Shown: one piece after another, positions 54,381-62,904 of the stretch | Layout: each line of letters starts with the position of its first letter | Position numbering within the stretch: the first letter of the stretch is position 1 | Assembly: GCA_963823215.1 (NCBI GenBank) | Contig: CAWGKT010000012.1 | Coordinates: 124,001 to 188,000 of the forward strand | Length of the DNA stretch: 64,000 nucleotides | Direction of reading: 5' to 3' | Source of the DNA: CAIWHR01 sp963823215 | GTDB lineage: Bacteria; Pseudomonadota; Gammaproteobacteria; Burkholderiales; Casimicrobiaceae | The notes under the pieces: generated by a model | Told to the model about the DNA's origin: nothing | Database searches by the model: none | What the model saw: only the letters and a program-made list of their open reading frames with translations | Position numbers and translations under genes: made by a program

Positions 54381-54446
54381 CGGTTGCGCGACCGCGGAGA
54401 CCGGCCGCGCTCGCGCGCTTCTCCGGCCCCATCACAGCTCGCCTGC

Positions 54447-54962
54447 CTACTCCAGCTCGATCGCGTCGTTGATCGCCGCGACGCCTGCCTTGGCGCACAC
54501 GTCGTCGGCATCGCCGCCCGGCGCTCCCGAAACCCCGATGCCGCCAACGAGCGAGCCCTTGGCGCGAATCATCAGGCCGCCACCGACGGCGATGACGTTC
54601 GGCAACTGGCGGATGCCGCTTTGCGCTTTGCCGGCCTGCGTGGTCGCGGCGAGCTCGGTCGTGTCCGTGCGAAAGCTCACGGCGGTCGCCGCCTTGCCCA
54701 CCGCGGTCTGCGTCGTGTGCGTACCCGCCAGGTTGTCGCGCAGCACGACGAGCGGCTGCCCGCCGCGGTCGACGACGGCCACGGCAACGGTGTAGCCGTC
54801 CTTCTGGCAACGGGCCAATGCAGCCTGCGCCGCAGCTTGCGCGGCGGCCGTGGTCAGCGTCGTGTAATTCGCCAGCATCTTCTGCGCGCCGGCGGGCGCA
54901 GCCACGCCCGCAGCAACCACGGACGCGGCAATGGCATAGAGCATCGAATCCTTCACGCGCAT
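54447..54962 (-). CDS. Exported GlcG/HbpS-like heme-binding protein
   Basis: 171 residues with a signal peptide ending at APAGAQ. The rest is one GlcG/HbpS domain: ARCQKDGYTVAVAVVDRGG, RDNLAGTHTTQTAVGKAATA and GGGLMIRAKGSLVGGIGVSG. Members bind haem or an aromatic or keto ligand; the role in sulfur oxidation is unknown. It is the last gene of the sox block, 26 bp after soxB, and proteins of this family often accompany sox genes. Confidence 0.83.
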   Translation of the reverse strand: MRVKDSMLYAIAASVVAAGVAAPAGAQKMLANYTTLTTAAAQAAAQAALARCQKDGYTVAVAVVDRGGQPLVVLRDNLAGTHTTQTAVGKAATAVSFRTDTTELAATTQAGKAQSGIRQLPNVIAVGGGLMIRAKGSLVGGIGVSGAPGGDADDVCAKAGVAAINDAIELE

Positions 54963-54988
54963 GTGTCCTCCCCCTTGTTCCTGCCCGG

Positions 54989-56707
54989 TCAGGCCATCCC
55001 CGGATTGCCCGCCGCGCCCTCGATCTGCGGCAGGTTGAGCGCGCGCGGCGCGATGGTCTGCTGCGCGCGCAGGTAGCGGGCGATCACGTCCCAGATCGGC
55101 TCGCCGCCCGCCGCTTTCGCTTCCTCGGAGACCGGCGCCCAGCCGGCGACCTTGTATTTCTTCGTCGCCTCGAGCGGCTTGCCCGAAAGCGTCATCCGCG
55201 TGATGCGGCTGCCCATTTTCGCGCGTGGATCGATCGCGTAGCCGAGTCCGCCGACGCGCACCATGTCGCCACCCTGCTGGTAGTACGGATCCGGATTGAA
55301 CAGGTTGTCGGCGACGTCCTCGAGAATCGTCTTGATCATCTCCCCGGTCAGCTCGTTTACGGTGACATAGGGATAGGTGATCGCCGTCTGGTCCAGCAGG
55401 TGCTCGTACGTGATCGCCTGCCCGGGCAGCAGCGACGTGCCCCAGCGGAATCCCGGCGAGAACGCGATCTCGGCGTTCTTTTCCGCCAACAGGCCGTCGA
55501 GCAGCAGCTGGTCGAACGTGCCGTTGAAGTTGCCGCGCCGGTAGAGCAGTCCCTCGGTGAGCGCGAGCCTTTCCTCGAGCTTCGCCTTGTACGGCGCGCG
55601 CGCCTTCTCGATCAGCGCGCCCATCGCGGGATCCGCGGGCAGCAGATCGGAGAAGATCGGCAGCAGCCGGTAGTGGAACTCGGCGACCTTGCCGCCCTTG
55701 ACGTCGAGGTCGAGCACGGCGAGGAACTTGCCGTTGCTGCCGGCGTTGGTGACGAGCGTGCGCCCGCCACCGTTGGCGACGATCGTCGGCGCCGGGACGC
55801 CGTCGTGCGTATGGCCGCCGAGGATCGCGTCGATGCCCCGCACGCGAGAAGCGAGCTTGAGGTCGACGTCCATCCCGTTGTGCGACAGCAGGACGACCGC
55901 CTGCGCGCCCTTGCCACGCGCCTCGTCGACAATCTTCTGCAGGCTCTCGTCCTGGATGCCGAACGTCCAGTCGGCGACGAAGTACCGCGGGTTGGCGATC
56001 GGCGTGTACGGAAACGCCTGCCCGACGATCGCGACCGGCACGCCGTTGACGGGCCGGATCGTGTACGCCGGAAACACCGGGTCGCCGAAATCAGCGGTCT
56101 TGATGTTCTGGGCGAGAAATTCGATCTTGCCGGCGAAGTCCCTGGCAACGATCTCCTTCACGCGGTCGGCGCCGAGCGTGAATTCCCAGTGCCCGGTCAT
56201 CACGTCGACGCCCAGCAGCTTGCAGGCGTCGACCATGTCCTGGCCCTTCGTCCACAGCGCGGTGGCGGAACCCTGCCAGGTGTCGCCGCCATCGAGCAGC
56301 AGCGCCTGCGGCCGCGACGCCTTCAGTCGCCTGACCAGCGTGGCAAGGTGCGCGAAGCCGCCGACCTTGCCGTACGTCTTCGCCGCGGCAGTGAAATCGA
56401 GATACGTGAACGCATGCGCGTCGATCGTTCCGGGTTTGAGGCCGAAGTGCCTCTGCAGCGCCTCGCCGACCAGATGCGGCGGCTTGCCCGCGAAGTCGCC
56501 GAAGCCGAGGTTGACGCTCGGCTCGCGAAAATAGATGGGCAGGAGCTGCGCGTGGCAATCGGTGAAGTGCAGCAGGCTCACATTGCCGAACGGAGCAATG
56601 TCGTACATCGCCGTCGCATTGACCTGCGCCAGGGCCGCGCGCGCGGAAAGCGGAAAGCCGGCCGCCGCCGCGGCGGCGAGCACGTTCAGGAATTCGCGGC
56701 GGTCCAT
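54989..56707 (-). CDS. soxB: Thiosulfohydrolase SoxB
   Basis: 572 residues. A twin-arginine signal (DRREFLNVLAAAAA) sends the folded enzyme to the periplasm. The di-manganese motifs are HFTDCHAQLLP, LLDGGDTWQGS, LLSHNGMDVDL and GGHTHDGVP; the 5'-nucleotidase domain follows with RRGNFNGTFDQLLLDGL. SoxB frees sulfate from the S-sulfonate bound to SoxY. It lies in the soxYZAXWB order with a 24-bp gap after the thioredoxin gene. Confidence 0.95.
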   Translation of the reverse strand: MDRREFLNVLAAAAAAGFPLSARAALAQVNATAMYDIAPFGNVSLLHFTDCHAQLLPIYFREPSVNLGFGDFAGKPPHLVGEALQRHFGLKPGTIDAHAFTYLDFTAAAKTYGKVGGFAHLATLVRRLKASRPQALLLDGGDTWQGSATALWTKGQDMVDACKLLGVDVMTGHWEFTLGADRVKEIVARDFAGKIEFLAQNIKTADFGDPVFPAYTIRPVNGVPVAIVGQAFPYTPIANPRYFVADWTFGIQDESLQKIVDEARGKGAQAVVLLSHNGMDVDLKLASRVRGIDAILGGHTHDGVPAPTIVANGGGRTLVTNAGSNGKFLAVLDLDVKGGKVAEFHYRLLPIFSDLLPADPAMGALIEKARAPYKAKLEERLALTEGLLYRRGNFNGTFDQLLLDGLLAEKNAEIAFSPGFRWGTSLLPGQAITYEHLLDQTAITYPYVTVNELTGEMIKTILEDVADNLFNPDPYYQQGGDMVRVGGLGYAIDPRAKMGSRITRMTLSGKPLEATKKYKVAGWAPVSEEAKAAGGEPIWDVIARYLRAQQTIAPRALNLPQIEGAAGNPGMA

Positions 56708-56731
56708 GGTCTCGGCGACGCGGGCGACACG

Positions 56732-57250
56732 TCAGCGGCGAGCAAAGCGGGCCAGCGCCTGCACGTCCTCGGGGAACATCTCCTTCGCCTCCCTGAACAC
56801 GATGCGGCCGTCGCGATCGACGACGTAGAGCTCCGGCAGCCCTTCGCGCGGCCCGAACCACCTGTCGCTTTGCGCCGTCGCCATCGCCGCCGGAAAGGTG
56901 TACTTGTGCTTGGCCATGTAGGCGCGTGCCGGCGCCGCCTCGCGGTCGATCGAAAACGTCAGGAACTCGAGACCGCGCCCGCCGTGCGCGTCGTGGAGCT
57001 GCTGCAGCAGCGGATTCTGCTTGGCGCAGAAAGGACACCAGGACGCCCAGATCTCGACCACGACGACGCGCCCCGCGAGCGCCGAGGCGGGAAGCGTGCG
57101 GCCGTCGAGCAGCGTGACGTCGCGCCAGTCGACCCGGTTGCCGACCGCGGCAGCGAATGCGGAGCCGAAAGGTGTTCCGCCGAATGCGGCGGCGAGTATC
57201 CGGAGAGATTCGCGGCGGTTCACCGAGGTTCGATCAACGCCCACGCTCAC
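56732..57250 (-). CDS. soxW: Tat-exported TlpA-like thioredoxin (SoxW type)
   Basis: 172 residues. After a twin-arginine-like NRRESLRILAAAFG signal comes a thioredoxin domain with the active site ASWCPFCAKQNP and the family cis-Pro near LPELYVVD. SoxW-type proteins keep the SoxY cysteine reduced. The GTG at 57250 overlaps the soxX stop (GTGA), which supports it; a second GTG at 57223, directly before the signal, is possible. No soxV membrane donor is in the window. Confidence 0.8.
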   Translation of the reverse strand: MSVGVDRTSVNRRESLRILAAAFGGTPFGSAFAAAVGNRVDWRDVTLLDGRTLPASALAGRVVVVEIWASWCPFCAKQNPLLQQLHDAHGGRGLEFLTFSIDREAAPARAYMAKHKYTFPAAMATAQSDRWFGPREGLPELYVVDRDGRIVFREAKEMFPEDVQALARFARR

Positions 57251-57879
57251 TTGTTGACGGGAGAGTCCGGATCCATCAGCAGTGCGGTCACGTCCTTGAT
57301 CTGCTGCTCGGTCAGGATGCCCTTGTGCCCGAAGCGCGGCATGTTGGTGCACGCGTTGTAGCCTTCCGCGTTGTAAATCTTGCCATAGGCGTACTTGCGC
57401 ACTTCATCGGTGTAGCCACGGGACTTGCCGAACTGGTACAGGCTCGGTCCGATCGTGCCAAAGGACAGCTCCTGCGGCGCGAGGCGGTGGCAGGCGTAGC
57501 AGTTGGCGCCGACCGGGCCCTTTGGATCGTCGGAATACTGCATGCCGCGGCCTTCCTGCGCGATCTTCTCGCCGTTCTTCCAGTCGCCGAGGAGTTTGCC
57601 GTCGGCGGGCCACTTGATCGCCGCGATATTGGCTTTCTCGATCCTCTCGGCGGCGTCCTTGGGCAGCGCCTTGCCGGTGTATTCGCTGCAGGTCTTTTGC
57701 ATGTCGTCCTGCGCCAGGCGGTCGAGCTTCGCCTGGCCGCGCTCGACGAACGATGCCTTGAGCATGGTGGTCGCCTTGGCCGAGACCTCTGCGTCGCTCG
57801 GCGCGGTCGCGCAGCCGATCAGGATCGCCGGAGCGACGAATGCGGCGACCAGAGCCGCCGTCAGATGATTGCGTTGCAT
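57247..57879 (-). CDS. soxX: Sulfur-oxidation cytochrome SoxX, probable lipoprotein
   Basis: 210 residues. One haem c site, NCYACHRL, and a Met ligand in the later ACTNMPRFG form the SoxX domain, the small partner of SoxA. Unusually for a normally soluble periplasmic protein, the signal peptide ends in AILIGCATAP, a lipobox, so the mature protein may be lipid-anchored. It sits 13 bp after soxA and overlaps soxW by four bases. Confidence 0.9.
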   Translation of the reverse strand: MQRNHLTAALVAAFVAPAILIGCATAPSDAEVSAKATTMLKASFVERGQAKLDRLAQDDMQKTCSEYTGKALPKDAAERIEKANIAAIKWPADGKLLGDWKNGEKIAQEGRGMQYSDDPKGPVGANCYACHRLAPQELSFGTIGPSLYQFGKSRGYTDEVRKYAYGKIYNAEGYNACTNMPRFGHKGILTEQQIKDVTALLMDPDSPVNK

Positions 57880-57892
57880 GGCGTGGCCTCCG

Positions 57893-58708
57893 TCAGCGCT
57901 TGATCGCGGGCGCGTCGAACGCGGCGCCATTCGCGTTGTAGGCTAGGAAGATCGTCAGCGCGATCGATGCGTCCGACGCGAACACAAGCTCGGGAAAGCG
58001 CTGCTGCCGGAAGCAGTCGTTCAGCCGCCACTGGAACGTGCGCAGCTCGCCCTGCGAGACACGGTAGGCCGGCCACGTCGTGTACGCTTTCTGCGCCCCA
58101 AGCGTGTGCGTGAGATTGGGCAGATCCTGCAGCCGGATCCGCTTGGCATCCTCGCTGTGACAGGTCGCGCAGGCGAAATCGTGCGTGCCACCGCGGAAGT
58201 AGAACATCTTCTCGCCGAGGCGGAAGGCTTCCTCCTCCTTCGGGTGTCGCAGCGAAACGTTCATCTTCGTCCCGCGTGATTCGGAGGTCACGTAGGCGAC
58301 ATAGGCTTCCATGTCCGACTTCCGGTCGGGGCCGCCGAAAGTACCTTTCTTCGCGTCGGCCTCGGCATAACCTTGCAGCGTCACCATGCACCAGACAATC
58401 CGCGTTTCGAGGTCCATCACGCGGTCGGCGTCGGCGAAGTACCGCGGCAGCTCCGCGTACGCACCCTTGACGACGCCCGCCCCGAGACCGAGATTGCATT
58501 GCTCGAGCGAGGCGTTCTTTGGGCCGCGCTTCTGCCGCCAGAGCCCCCCACCCCGCAACTCCCAGAGTTCGGCCGGGTTGCCGTCCTGCAGCGCGGCGCG
58601 GTACTTCGCGATCTCGTCCACGGTGCTACCCTGGCCGAGCGCGCCGGGTGCAACCAGCGCCAGGACCAATGCAGCGCCCGGAAGGACGCCACGACATTTG
58701 AAGCGCAT
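57893..58708 (-). CDS. soxA: Sulfur-oxidation cytochrome SoxA, single-haem type
   Basis: 271 residues with a signal peptide (GVLPGAALVLALVAPGALGQ). There is one haem site, FACATCHSED. The site of the first haem in dihaem SoxA is replaced by SLEQCNLGLG, a lone Cys. SoxAX joins thiosulfate to the SoxY cysteine. A good AGGAGG ribosome site lies 6 bases before the ATG at 58708. Single-haem SoxA enzymes are known in green sulfur bacteria and some proteobacteria. Confidence 0.92.
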   Translation of the reverse strand: MRFKCRGVLPGAALVLALVAPGALGQGSTVDEIAKYRAALQDGNPAELWELRGGGLWRQKRGPKNASLEQCNLGLGAGVVKGAYAELPRYFADADRVMDLETRIVWCMVTLQGYAEADAKKGTFGGPDRKSDMEAYVAYVTSESRGTKMNVSLRHPKEEEAFRLGEKMFYFRGGTHDFACATCHSEDAKRIRLQDLPNLTHTLGAQKAYTTWPAYRVSQGELRTFQWRLNDCFRQQRFPELVFASDASIALTIFLAYNANGAAFDAPAIKR

Positions 58709-58816
58709 GGATTTCCTCCTCAATCGAGCGCCGGTATCGCGGCACTCTCGTTGTCGGCGCGTGGCGGCGCGCGTCGTCAGCTCAGGCGGGCGAGGTACCC
58801 CCGCGCCACCCGGAAC

Positions 58817-59128
58817 TCAACCGATGACCGCTTCGTCGGTCCGCTTTTCACCCTTGTTGTCGACCCAGGTGATCTGGACCTTGTCGCCCTTTGCGCCGCC
58901 CTTGAACTTGAACGACAGAAAGGGGTTCTTCGCAATCGCGGGACCCCACTGCGCATTGAGCACGGGCTTGCCGTTGTGGGTTGCGGTAACGCTCTGGATG
59001 AACCACGCCGGCACATTCTTGCCCGCCGCGTCCTTGCGCTGCCCCGTCTCCATCTCGTGGCTCATCAGCACTTTCACTTCGGTCGAGTCGCCCACGACAC
59101 TGGCGCGGATTTTCATCGGATCTGCCAT
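58817..59128 (-). CDS. soxZ: Sulfur carrier partner SoxZ
   Basis: 103 residues, Ig-like fold: MKIRASVVGDSTEVKVLMSH at the start, MKAR-type ATHNGKPVLNAQWGPAI, and FKFKGGAKGDKVQITWVDNKG. It has no signal peptide and is exported with SoxY by the Tat pathway. It lies 25 bp after soxY and 108 bp before soxA. That 108-bp gap holds nothing recognisable. Confidence 0.95.
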   Translation of the reverse strand: MADPMKIRASVVGDSTEVKVLMSHEMETGQRKDAAGKNVPAWFIQSVTATHNGKPVLNAQWGPAIAKNPFLSFKFKGGAKGDKVQITWVDNKGEKRTDEAVIG

Positions 59129-59153
59129 TTCAGACTCCTTTGTCCGTTGGACT

Positions 59154-59627
59154 CTAGCCGCCGCAACCGCCGAGCGTTACCTTGATTTCCTTGGCGGCGA
59201 CATAGTACTTGCCGTCCGCCTTCACCAGCGCGTAGACATTCGAGCTCTGGCCCATCTTGACGCGCGTGCTGACCGAGGGGTCGGTTCCCGTCGGGATGTC
59301 GAAGCTGGCCGCCAGCATGTTCGGGTTCTTCTCGATCAGGATGGCGATCGATTCGGTCCTCGGGATCGAGCTCGAAATGCCGATCGGCACCACGGCGCCG
59401 TTTTCGGCAATGTCCGGCGTCGACACGAACGCGATGTCCTTGCTCTGCGCCGGCGCCCCGCCGCCGAACGCTTTCATCGTCTCGTCCATCGTCTTGGCCT
59501 CGAAGGCGCTCTTGTTCCACGCCTGCGCTGCCGCCGTCTCCGGCGCAAGCCAGCCTGCCGCCGCGAGCAGTGTCATCAATGACGCTCCGCCGCCTGCTTT
59601 CAGCACCGTTCTGCGTGTTTCGTTCAT
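59154..59627 (-). CDS. soxY: Sulfur carrier SoxY
   Basis: 157 residues. The twin-arginine signal TRRTVLKAGG is followed by the carrier domain and the essential C-terminal swinging arm VTLGGCGG, whose Cys bears the sulfur during oxidation. First gene of the operon, behind a promoter region with a palindrome. Confidence 0.95.
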   Translation of the reverse strand: MNETRRTVLKAGGGASLMTLLAAAGWLAPETAAAQAWNKSAFEAKTMDETMKAFGGGAPAQSKDIAFVSTPDIAENGAVVPIGISSSIPRTESIAILIEKNPNMLAASFDIPTGTDPSVSTRVKMGQSSNVYALVKADGKYYVAAKEIKVTLGGCGG

Positions 59628-59693
59628 TCGCGCACCCCCGGAATTTCCCGCGTCAAATCGCGAACCCGACCCGCGGCCGGATTCCCCCCTTCA

Positions 59694-59750
59694 ATTCTAG
59701 CCGCAAACTAGTATTTTCGCGTCGACCCGACCATACCCAATGTGGGGTAT
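59694..59750 (-). promoter_or_regulatory. sox operon promoter region with an 18-bp palindrome
   Basis: ATACCC-AATGTG-GGGTAT (59733-59750) is a perfect 6-bp inverted repeat. About 34 bp closer to soxY, on the minus strand, TAGAAT (59699-59694) is a likely -10, with transcription starting near 59687, 60 bases before the soxY ATG. The -35 is poor. This layout fits a promoter that needs an activator or is controlled by a dimeric regulator bound at the palindrome. Confidence 0.5.
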
Positions 59751-59961
59751 ACGCTGCCTGCCTTGGGACGATCACCCACGCCCGGCCCGCGGGACCGAAA
59801 GGGCGGCTGCAATCACCAACATGGGAGGGGCAGCCCGACGATACCGTAGACGGTCCGGCCACGCCCGCGCATCATGACGAAACACGCGGCCGGCAGGCAA
59901 AATCACTACGATTCGATTGCCGATACACCGAGTCGCGCGGCCCATCGTCATGGAGGCCCGC

Positions 59962-60624
59962 ATGTTCCGCCTTTCCCAGTTGCGCGCGAGCCAGTCCGAT
60001 CGCCGGCGCCGCGTCTTGTGCGCGTTGGTCGCCACGGCACTGCTGCCGGTCGGGCGTGCCAGCTCCCAGCCCATGGCGCCCGCGCGCAGCCCCACGCCAA
60101 GCCAGCCGGAAGGCCCGTTCTACCCGAAGGCATTCCCCGCTGACCGCGACTCCGACCTGACGCAGGTCCTCGGACGCGCAGCCAAGGCCCAGGGAATTCC
60201 CCTCTACCTGTCCGGCCGTGTGTTCACGCGCGATGGCAAGCCGATCCGCAACGCGACCGTCGAGCTCTGGCAGTGCGACGTGCATGGCCGGTATCACCAT
60301 GCAGGCGACGACGGCGCGCCGCGTGACGACGATTTCCAGGGCTATGGCGTCGCGTCGGCGGACACCGAGGGCCGCTATGCATTCAAGACGATCCGGCCGG
60401 TGCCCTACGGCGGGCGGCCGCCGCATATGCACCTGCGGGTGGGCGTCGGCGGCGGATCCGTGCTCACCACACAGATCTACATAGCGGGCGACGCGCTGGC
60501 CGGCGACAGCGTCCTGTCCGGCGCGTCGAGCACCACGGTCCGGCAGCTGACGATGGCGCTCGCACCGGTCACCGGCCGCGAGCCGGGAGCGCTCGGCGGC
60601 ACCTTCGATGTGGTGCTGCGCTGA
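59962..60624 (+). CDS. Exported intradiol ring-cleavage dioxygenase-like protein
   Basis: 220 residues. A basic N-terminus (RRRRVLCALVATALLP) acts as a signal. The domain has the Fe(III) ligands of the protocatechuate 3,4-dioxygenase family: Tyr in HGRYHHAG, Tyr in PVPYGGRPPH and the two His in PHMHLRV. Most relatives are cytosolic and open catechols; exported ones are poorly known. The ATG at 59962 has GGAGG five bases upstream. It is divergent from soxY. Confidence 0.82.
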   Translation: MFRLSQLRASQSDRRRRVLCALVATALLPVGRASSQPMAPARSPTPSQPEGPFYPKAFPADRDSDLTQVLGRAAKAQGIPLYLSGRVFTRDGKPIRNATVELWQCDVHGRYHHAGDDGAPRDDDFQGYGVASADTEGRYAFKTIRPVPYGGRPPHMHLRVGVGGGSVLTTQIYIAGDALAGDSVLSGASSTTVRQLTMALAPVTGREPGALGGTFDVVLR

Positions 60625-60672
60625 CGAGCGGTTGCGGAGGCGCGCGCGGCGCCGCGATGCGCGTCGGGTGTT

Positions 60673-60945
60673 TCAGTGGATCGTGGCAGTCGACAGAAAG
60701 CGCAGCTCCGCGCCCGATTTCAGGCGATAGACGCCCTCCCCGAGATGCTCGGCGCCGTCCATTTCCTGGCGCGTGAACGTGATCTCGGTGTCGCCGTGTT
60801 TCGCTTCCAGCACGACATCGTCCGCGACGGTGCGTTCGTCGGGGACACGAATGTACTCCTTGGCGAAGACGACGCCGTCGATCAACACGAAATCCGCGTT
60901 GTCCATCGCGCTCGCCAGGTTCGACAGGTACACACCGGTTGCCAT
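60673..60945 (-). CDS. Small conserved-looking protein of unknown function
   Basis: 90 residues; I do not recognise a family. The sequence is acidic and beta-rich: VYLSNLASAMDNADFVLIDG, then RTVADDVVLEAKHGDTEITF, and ends LKSGAELRFLSTATIH. A good ribosome site (GGAGGG) precedes the ATG. No signal or helix of membrane type is seen. It is convergent with the dioxygenase gene. Confidence 0.6.
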   Translation of the reverse strand: MATGVYLSNLASAMDNADFVLIDGVVFAKEYIRVPDERTVADDVVLEAKHGDTEITFTRQEMDGAEHLGEGVYRLKSGAELRFLSTATIH

Positions 60946-61096
60946 GGTCCCTCCGCTGCGTCGGCCGCCAACCTTCGCCCGACCGCACGGTTGCCATATG
61001 CGGTCGTTTCCATTGGCCTTCAAGCCCATCGGCCACGGACGAATGCCATCACCCGCCAATACCAACGCGGGAGGGAGGGCGTGGGTTGACTCTCAG

Positions 61097-61220
61097 TGCC
61101 CGCCCGGCCGCCCGAAGGGCACTGTGCGCCCCCGCGGGGGGCAGCGAGCGTGGGCGTGGGTCCAAAATCTGCCCGCCCGGCCGCCCGAAGGGCGCTGTGC
61201 GCCACCGCGGGAGGCAGCGA
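61097..61220. repeat. Tandem GC-rich intergenic repeat (Burkholderiales type)
   Basis: Two copies of about 51 bp start at 61097 and 61170 (73-bp period). Each begins TGCCCGCCCGGCCGCCCGAA and has the CGCGGG-GGCAGCGA part. The second half, GGGGGGCAGCGAGCGTGGG, resembles a motif scattered between genes of many Burkholderiales. A shorter piece, GCGAGCGTGGG, recurs at 61291-61301. They lie between the small unknown gene and speE in a 363-bp gap with no protein gene. The inverted C/G blocks may act as 3' hairpins. Confidence 0.6.
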
Positions 61221-61308
61221 ACACCAGGCCGACGGCCGCAGGACAGCCGAAGTCCGGTCCCGCGAAGCGGGATGCGGCGACGCCGCACAAAGCGAGCGTG
61301 GGTGCCGT

Positions 61309-62208
61309 TCAAACGCCGACGAGCGCGCGGACGAAATTGGGCAGCGCGAGCGCCGCGCAGTGCATCTCGCCGTTGTAGTACTGGAGCCCGCCGAGACCCC
61401 GTTGCGCGATCCGGCAGTCGACCTCCGCCGCCGTCAGGCTTCGCGGGTCGAGCGTCGCCGACGCGCACGCCATCATCCACAGGCCGCCATACAGGGGTAT
61501 CGACGTCAGATAGGGCGTGACCAGCGGGAAGACCTCGCGCAATCCGGCCAGTGTCGCGCGGATCCGGTCCGGATGCGCGATCGGGCTCGCGATATGCAGC
61601 GTCATCGCTCCGCCCGGGTTCAGCCGCGCCGCGCAGGCCCGATAGAAGTCCGCTGTGTACAACAACTCGGACGGGCCACCGGGATCGGTCAGATCGAGGA
61701 CGATCAGGTCGAAGCGTTCGGTCGCGGCGCGGACGTAGGCGAAGCCATCCCCGACCTTGAGCGTGAGCCGGGGGTCGTCCAGCGCGCCGCCGTGTACCGC
61801 GCCCAGATACTTGCGCGCGATGGCGACGACCGCGCTGTCGATCTCGGCGAGCGTCACCGACCTGATCGACGGATGCTTCAGCAGCTCCTCGGCGGAACCG
61901 CCGTCCCCGCCGCCGATGATCAGCGCTCGCTCCGGCTGCGGATGCGTGAGCGCCGCGAGATGCACGAGGTTCTCGTGATAGAAGAATTCGTCCTTCTCAG
62001 ACGTCATGAAGTGGCCGTCGAGCCGGAACAGCCGGCCGAACGGTACCGTGTCGTGGACTTCGATCGCCTGGAACGCCGACCTGAATTGCTCGAATCGCCG
62101 CACCGACCGGATGTAGAAACCCCATTCGGGCGTAAGTTGTTCGGTCAGCGCATCGTGCGGGAGGCCTGTCAGCGCGGAATCCGCGTTCTCGGCAGACCCG
62201 TCAGTCAT
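61309..62208 (-). CDS. speE: Polyamine aminopropyltransferase (spermidine synthase)
   Basis: 299 residues. The aminopropyl-donor site is ALIIGGGDGGSAEELLKH, with LAEIDSAVV, VGDGFAYVR and the catalytic Asp in LDLTDPGG. It joins an aminopropyl group from decarboxylated SAM to putrescine. The start at MTDGSAENAD (62208) overlaps speD by eight bases, so the two are translationally coupled. Confidence 0.92.
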   Translation of the reverse strand: MTDGSAENADSALTGLPHDALTEQLTPEWGFYIRSVRRFEQFRSAFQAIEVHDTVPFGRLFRLDGHFMTSEKDEFFYHENLVHLAALTHPQPERALIIGGGDGGSAEELLKHPSIRSVTLAEIDSAVVAIARKYLGAVHGGALDDPRLTLKVGDGFAYVRAATERFDLIVLDLTDPGGPSELLYTADFYRACAARLNPGGAMTLHIASPIAHPDRIRATLAGLREVFPLVTPYLTSIPLYGGLWMMACASATLDPRSLTAAEVDCRIAQRGLGGLQYYNGEMHCAALALPNFVRALVGV

Positions 62209-62566
62209 CCTTGCCACCGCGAACAATCGCCTGAAATTTCGTGCGCTGCGGCTGCAGCGCCGTCTCGAGGGCGCGAAACAGCTGCTTTGCCTTGTCGCTG
62301 TTGTCGGTCGCGAGATTGCAGACGTAGACATCCACCGTCACGAAACCGAATTCCGGCCAGGTGTGGATCGCGAGATGGGATTCGGCGAGGAGCACGGTCC
62401 CCGTGACACCCTGCGGCTCGAACTGGTGGAACGAATCGCCTACGACCGTCAGTCCGGTGGCGCGCACCGAAGCCAGGCACAGCGCGCGCAGTGCGTCGGC
62501 GCGGGTGAACTCGGGCGTGTGCGCGGGGCACCCGTACCATTCGCCCAACAGATGGATGCCGTCCAT
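62201..62566 (-). CDS. speD: S-adenosylmethionine decarboxylase proenzyme
   Basis: 121 residues, the short class 1B (Thermotoga/Bacillus-like) form. Self-cleavage before the Ser in LLAESHLAIHTWPE makes the pyruvoyl cofactor; VDVYVCNLATD follows. It gives decarboxylated SAM to SpeE, the next gene. GGAGG lies just before the ATG at 62566. Confidence 0.93.
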   Translation of the reverse strand: MDGIHLLGEWYGCPAHTPEFTRADALRALCLASVRATGLTVVGDSFHQFEPQGVTGTVLLAESHLAIHTWPEFGFVTVDVYVCNLATDNSDKAKQLFRALETALQPQRTKFQAIVRGGKDD

Positions 62567-62756
62567 TAGTCGCCCCCTCCCCCGCCTCCGGCGGACTGAC
62601 GCAAACGGGCGCTCAATTGCGTCACCATGGTCTCTGCGTTGCGCGCGAATGAAGCTGGGCGCACCGAAGAAAAAGCCCCGCTCCCCGCGACGCAGGAAGA
62701 AGGGCACCCGCCAACGCGCGAGTTCATTGCCGCGCATCGATGCAAACGTTTCATTA

Positions 62757-62785
62757 TTGCACAAATCGCTCCCCGGCGCGATAAT
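62757..62785 (+). promoter_or_regulatory. Sigma-70 promoter for tkt
   Basis: TTGCAC (62757-62762), 17 bp, GATAAT (62780-62785). Transcription would start near 62792, leaving a leader of about 113 bases before the tkt ATG at 62905. Apart from this promoter the 338-bp gap between the divergent speD and tkt genes holds no convincing gene. Confidence 0.72.
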
Positions 62786-62904
62786 TTGAGGCTCTCCATG
62801 CAGCAAAAACTGTCCGAGGCCGCCGGGACGCCTTTGATTTCTTGCCAAAACGCCGGGTGCGTCGCCGCTCTCCCGCCGCCTTCCAACAGAATCGAACCGT
62901 CATC

